A DNA stretch of 47,569 bases from Kalaharituber pfeilii. Its lineage: Eukaryota > Ascomycota > Pezizomycetes > Pezizales > Pezizaceae. The stretch spans positions 1 through 47,569 of the forward strand of contig WHUZ01000180.1 in NCBI GenBank assembly GCA_015179045.1, read 5' to 3'. Shown one piece after another: positions 43,774 through 47,569 of this stretch. Position numbers and translations under genes: made by a program. How positions within the stretch are numbered: the first letter of the stretch is position 1; each line of letters opens with the position of its first letter. The notes under the pieces are model-generated. The model ran no database searches, was not told the origin of the DNA, and worked only from the letters and a program-made list of their open reading frames with translations.

Positions 43774-44767
43774 TGGTGGAGTGCACCTATAAGGGACCAC
43801 TTGTTACATTCCGTCGCGTGCTGACTAATACACCTATTATTATTATTATTATTTTTTTTTTGTTAGGTGGGGGGAAGGGGAAGGGGGAGGTGTACCCTAG
43901 ACACAGGCCCCCCAGTTGGCCTCAGTCCGCTTTCTGGCACCGTTAGGCCCCGGCCACAATACACTCACATTTGGCATCTCATCTTTGCAATAGAGAGATT
44001 GGACAACCTGGAGCTCATGTGTTACGGGTTCACCGCGCCCGTAGTGTGGGCGGCCGGTGGAGCGCGCGAAAAGCGAAAAATGCAAGCGCATACGAAATGC
44101 GCATATGCGACGTAGGCGACATGCGACAGCCGAAAGGCGCCGCAATCGCATAAATGAGTACTATATGAGCTACGCAGAGGACTAGCGAGTATCGCTAGTC
44201 AAGTGTCTTTTTGACCTGGCGGACGGTAACTTTCTGCGTTTACCACCTCCGTAACATCATGGGCATTTGGTATTATTCTATCAGTGTTTTATTGTGAGCT
44301 AAATTCTAATGAATTTTTTTGGGGCAGCTGCAAAATGCTATACTAATGATCATTGTGAGTATAACTTCGAAGCATTATGATTGACAATTCCATGCAGCCT
44401 TGAGTCTGTTTCCGATATGACAATCATTTTGTATAAATGTTTACCTATTATGCATGCATATCGCTATGGTAGTGACAAAGGAATATGTGGATCATTTCCA
44501 AATAGAGTAAGGATTTCCTGTACTAGTACTGATCTAGCATTCTTGGCACGTTGCATTTTTCAGCGCTCCCATACAAAGTGCCTCCTTTTCAATCTGCTTC
44601 TACATACTCATTAATTTTTTTTTTTTTTAATAGAGGACATTAAAATGTAGAGCAGACAAAATACTACGTATTAATGTCCTTTAGGTTTCAATCAGATGTG
44701 GTTTGATAATATAGTAGCACTTCAAACGTGGTGGCTATAAGTGGTCCCTTATAGGTGCACTCCACCA
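43774..44767. mobile_element. Non-autonomous TIR element, pogo/mariner-like, TA target
   Basis: Perfect 29-bp terminal inverted repeats beginning TGGTGGAGTGCACC (43774-43802; reverse complement at 44739-44767), flanked by TA on both sides (43772-43773, 44768-44769). TA duplication and a TATAAGGGACC word in the repeat resemble Tc1/mariner-pogo elements. The 0.94-kb interior has no transposase frame and includes a T-run at about 43847-43861 and another at about 44615-44628, possibly from LINE tails or slippage. Identical ends suggest fairly recent activity driven by a transposase elsewhere. Confidence 0.85.
44180..44200. other. Perfect 9-bp hairpin inside the TIR element
   Basis: GACTAGCGA - GTA - TCGCTAGTC. 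No T-run of terminator type directly after it on either strand; function unknown. Confidence 0.5.
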
Positions 44768-44769
44768 TA

Positions 44770-45545
44770 CACTCACCCTCGCTAGCCTCTACCCACCCTC
44801 GCGGTCGCGAGGTGGCCACATGCTAGTCTAGTTATACTGATGGATTAGTCACAAAAAGCAAACACAAATCTAGCCATTTGGTTAGTTCGCTACATACTTC
44901 TTTGTCAAGTCAACCCAATCTATCGGCCGCAACCACTTGATGCTGTGACCCCCCTCAATCAGACCCCCCTTCACCATGTATCAACCTCCGAGCGAAGCGA
45001 GTGGGCTTCTCTCCCTACGGCCTCACTTCGCTGCAGCGCCTCTCGCGGTCGGCAGGCGGTTCATTGCTAGTTAATTAATGTACCTAGAGTACGTCTGTAT
45101 TGTCCAACTTGCTTATAAAAATCAAAATCAGGGAATGTGAAATGTTTCAAGCCTAAGGATAGCTGCAACCCGACTAAGGGTATTTAATTGTGTAACACAA
45201 GCTACTATTTAGCTCGGCATGCAGCAGCAAAATGATCGCATACATGCATCTGGTTACCTGTGGCAGAGGCTGAATTTGGAACGTTGTGTAGCATGAACAT
45301 GTGTGCACACAGTCGGATGTGCCGAACAATTCAGTTTCATCGGAATGAACATCAGGGAAAAATTGGAGCGGTAGTCGGAACTTCGGAATGCATGTCCTTG
45401 ACATGTTGGCGGAAACTTCCGGACAATTGTAGGATGGAGCGAATTGCACAAGATGATGAATAGTAGAACACTATTGGCAGTACTGTAGTGCTGCAGAATG
45501 TGCCAGGGTAAGCAGGCTCGAGCTTACCGGTTTGTTACCTTACTG
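44770..45545. other. No recognisable gene
   Basis: Contains a GC-rich inverted repeat near 44790-44814 (CCACCCTCGCG / CGCGAGGTGG). Overlapping plus and minus frames at 45174-45463 have several cysteines (minus: TSDCVHTCSCYTTF), but spacing does not match the cysteine-module protein and no signal peptide was found. Confidence 0.4.
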
Positions 45546-45559
45546 AAGCTCAGTTCATA

Positions 45560-45620
45560 TTTTTTTTTTTTTTTTTTTATTTCATTACTCGCGTGCCGCC
45601 TGATAGGCTACGGCGAGGTA
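45560..45620 (-). mobile_element. Tail-only LINE insertion (family A) with 14-bp duplication
   Basis: Minus-strand tail CGCCGTAGCCTATCAGGCGG then CACGCGAGTAATGAAATA and poly(A). Perfect 14-bp repeats AAGCTCAGTTCATA lie at 45546-45559 and 45621-45634. The hairpin stem GCCT/AGGC is intact, with loop ATC instead of ATA. Confidence 0.92.
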
Positions 45621-45634
45621 AAGCTCAGTTCATA

Positions 45635-46007
45635 ACTTCATATTAGCCAAATTATTATCCCCCTCAAAACTCGAGCTCGAGACGCTTGGGACGAGACTGT
45701 TCTCAGCAGGACGCAATTCCCACGCAAAGCTCGTATACAGGTTACAAATTCTAAAAATATGATGATGCTGGTATGCTGGAATGAATAGTAAAAATAATCT
45801 TGAATATGAGATGACATTTGAAATCATCTTCCCCCTCAATAGGCAGTATAGCCAAGGCACACACATAACACGCAGCAAAGCCCCCCAACAACCAATACAA
45901 ACGCTCTCAACAGCAGTCGTCCAAACCTATAATCACCGCAACCCCTGTATCAGTGCCCGCTTCCACCTTCACCTTTCTATTGCGCCTATTCCTTCAACTT
46001 CGAAAGA
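45635..46007. other. Intergenic, downstream of the cysteine-module gene
   Basis: Frames at 45630-45878 (-) and 45781-46020 (+) show no motif. It includes ACTCGAGCTCGAGAC near 45670, similar to the words at 37.1-37.5 kb. The 3' untranslated region of the gene at 46008 must lie here; no clear poly(A) signal was identified. Confidence 0.4.
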
Positions 46008-46810
46008 TCAACGGTTGTAGCACACAGCCTTAGGGTCTTGAAACCAATTGATACATCCAGTTGCAATGCACCTATACAGAACACACATCATGATTTAGCA
46101 CGGCTCACTTCCTACAGAGGAGCAGCAAAGTGGGCAGAAAGGCGAGATAGGGTGAAACGCACTGATCTAACGTCGCCAACCACGGTCGAGAGCACTCCTG
46201 GAACTGAATGTAAGTGTTGCAGGGATGAAGTGGCGCACTGCAATCGAGCTCAGTGCGCTTGTCCAGGCAGACTGTGCGAGGGTCGCGGACCCAGAGGATG
46301 CATTGTGTCGGTATGCATCTACCCGCGTTGTGTATTAGCATATCCCATTTATTTAAACCGGTGCTAGTCAGAGTGCAATTATGTGGTGTGAGGAGAGTAA
46401 AGTATAATGAAATAGGTAGAAGCGTACTGATCGATCAATTGAAGCCACTTGTCACTGCACTCCTCATAGCTCTGATATGTATTACACGGGTGGTCTTTCG
46501 CATTGCAATCGAGGGCACATTCGGCCTTGGGGTCGCGGATCCATTGAATACAGCCGCTTAATATGCACCTATGTCCTCACATCAGTAACCGTGTGCATCT
46601 AGGACTATCAATACCAATTCACTGGACCTGGACGCACTTATCCAACAAAGCATGCCAGTCCTCTGAGCACGGCTTGTACTGGATATAAAGGTTACACGGG
46701 TGGTCCTCCGTGCTGCAGCTGTCGCCAACTGGGACGACGGCAGAGAGGACAGGAGCGGCGATGGCAAGGAGCGAGAGGAGCCCGGTGAATAACGTGGATT
46801 TGAGGTGCAT
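46008..46810 (-). CDS. Secreted protein of three six-cysteine modules, four exons
   Basis: Exons (minus): 46810-46638, 46568-46428, 46318-46163, 46071-46008; introns of 69, 109 and 91 nt with donors GTGCGT, GTACGC and GTGCGT and TAG acceptors, all phase 2. The product is 177 residues. Residues 1-24 are a signal peptide (LLSLLAIAAPVLSA end). The mature part has 18 cysteines in three repeats, each exactly C-x6-C-x8-C-x10-C-x4-C-x10-C. Shared positions are HPCN, an aromatic two residues later, CS-x2-W, a D-[KQ] pair before C4, CI-x-W and D-P-[KR] before C6. Each intron falls between D-[KQ] and C4, in the middle of a module, so the exons are offset copies. The stop follows three residues after the last cysteine. 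I do not recognise the family. An extracellular, disulfide-bonded role (effector, wall or defence protein) is inference. Confidence 0.8.
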
Positions 46811-46920
46811 ATTATCAGTATGGCTGTGATCCCTCGATTAATCAAGTTTCTAGTTGTGGGTGACTGGTTTCTGCGGAAGTGGAGTGTGGAGAGGTCTCTT
46901 GTGGGTGGAGAGATTGACCC

Positions 46921-46927
46921 TCTTATA
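46921..46927 (-). promoter_or_regulatory. TATA-like box of the cysteine-module gene
   Basis: TATAAGA on the minus strand, about 111 nt before the ATG at 46810, within a CT-rich leader (CTCTCCACCCACAAGAGACC). The ATG context is AAT before ATG, with A at -3. Position and context support the chosen start. Confidence 0.45.
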
Positions 46928-47234
46928 GCTTTCGCCCCTTCAGATTCATAACGTCTGCAGCTTCGGTCCAAGCTCGTCCGTCTTCCCTCCTGGCCTTTCC
47001 CTCAGGCATCCTGTACCCGGCAGTTTGGAATATTGTCTCGTGAAGGAAGGGTGCGTTGCATTCGAGGCTATGCATATGATGACCCTTTTTATAGTGCCAT
47101 GGAGCAATGCCCTATTATGTTTTGTCTGCCTCTTATTTCTGCGGGATGCTGCATGGTCAGCCCACAGCTGCCATGACTTCTCCACATGGTGCTACTAATG
47201 CCCGCCGCACATGTACATTTTGATGACAGGCATA
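46928..47234. other. Upstream region of the cysteine-module gene
   Basis: No recognised gene; minus frames at 46946-47185 and 47089-47325 are short and end in or cross the poly(A) insertion. A TATAAAAAGG word on the minus strand near 47085-47094 might serve an alternative start. Confidence 0.35.
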
Positions 47235-47246
47235 GCCATACCTTAC

Positions 47247-47289
47247 TGTACGTGACCCCCCTCCCAAAAAAAAAAAAAAAAAAAAAATT
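47247..47289 (+). mobile_element. Tail-only LINE insertion (family B) with 12-bp duplication
   Basis: Only TGTACGTGACCCCCCTCCC plus poly(A) was copied, between perfect repeats GCCATACCTTAC at 47235-47246 and 47290-47301. The TACGTGA word and the C-rich extension match the variant tail at 33571-33657. Confidence 0.82.
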
Positions 47290-47301
47290 GCCATACCTTA
47301 C

Positions 47302-47569
47302 AGAGTCAGGATCCGCTTGAGACAATGTCTCAGACAGGATTAATGAATGTTAATTTATGTCAGTTTATTGACGTATTGATGTAGAGTGCAGTTTTACCTA
47401 GCTATACCGGACGACCCTTGACAATTTTTGCACTTTACTTACAAAAAATTAGCTATACCGGACGCCCAGTTAAACTGGACTGGGCAACAAAACTATAGTC
47501 TTTTAAATTGAAGTTACATACAAACTAATTAGCTGAACTGGATGAAGGCCTCGATTGCGAGACTTCTTT
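47302..47569. other. No recognisable gene at the window edge
   Basis: A 14-bp direct repeat TAGCTATACCGGAC occurs at about 47399 and 47451. Nothing else was recognised. Confidence 0.35.

Noticed and set aside
45174..45449. Possible further cysteine-module exon (TSDCVHTCSCYTTF)
   Set aside because: Cysteine spacing does not fit the C-x6-C-x8-C-x10-C-x4-C-x10-C module and the HPCN and CI-x-W positions are missing.

Overview
The window reads as nuclear DNA of a filamentous ascomycete (Pezizomycotina). The grounds are short GT-AG introns of about 50-170 nt, a fungal Zn(II)2Cys6 regulator, a fungal TauD-like dioxygenase, a decayed GH115 glucuronidase, Tad-like LINEs, a Ty3/gypsy chromovirus, and long AT-rich tracts in which remaining C is almost always CpT and remaining G almost always ApG, the signature of saturating repeat-induced point mutation (RIP). 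I cannot name genus or species.

Layout. 0.9-3.4 kb: GH115 pseudogene (+) broken by a Trp-to-stop change, frameshifts and two insertions. 5.8-8.0 kb: eight-exon Zn2Cys6 regulator (-) with one apparent 1-nt deletion. 8-12.3 kb: no recognisable gene. 12.3-14.3 kb: five-exon Fe(II)/2-oxoglutarate dioxygenase (-), the best intact gene. 14.3-24 kb: mostly featureless, with one retroposed LINE tail and one candidate small secreted protein. 24-43.3 kb: a mobile-element cluster holding ORF1-only 'half-LINE' copies, 3' fragments of two LINE families, a Ty3 element with near-identical LTRs but large internal deletions inserted inside a LINE tail, solo LTRs, and four RIP-degraded AT blocks surrounding a clean solo LTR. 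43.8-44.8 kb: a TA-flanked element with perfect inverted repeats (pogo/mariner-like, non-autonomous). 46.0-46.8 kb: a four-exon gene (-) for a secreted protein made of three six-cysteine modules with identical spacing, cut at the same place and phase by introns; no single open frame shows it.

The most interesting items are (1) the three-module cysteine-rich secreted protein, (2) at least eight micro-insertions made only of the last tens of bases of a LINE plus poly(A), each with a target-site duplication, (3) a short hairpin kept by base-pair covariation at the LINE 3' ends, and (4) ORF1-only LINE copies without ORF2. The host genes look unrelated to one another; nothing suggests a single pathway or cluster. 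All exon models are hand-built from splice signals and protein-family resemblance and have not been checked against transcripts or databases.
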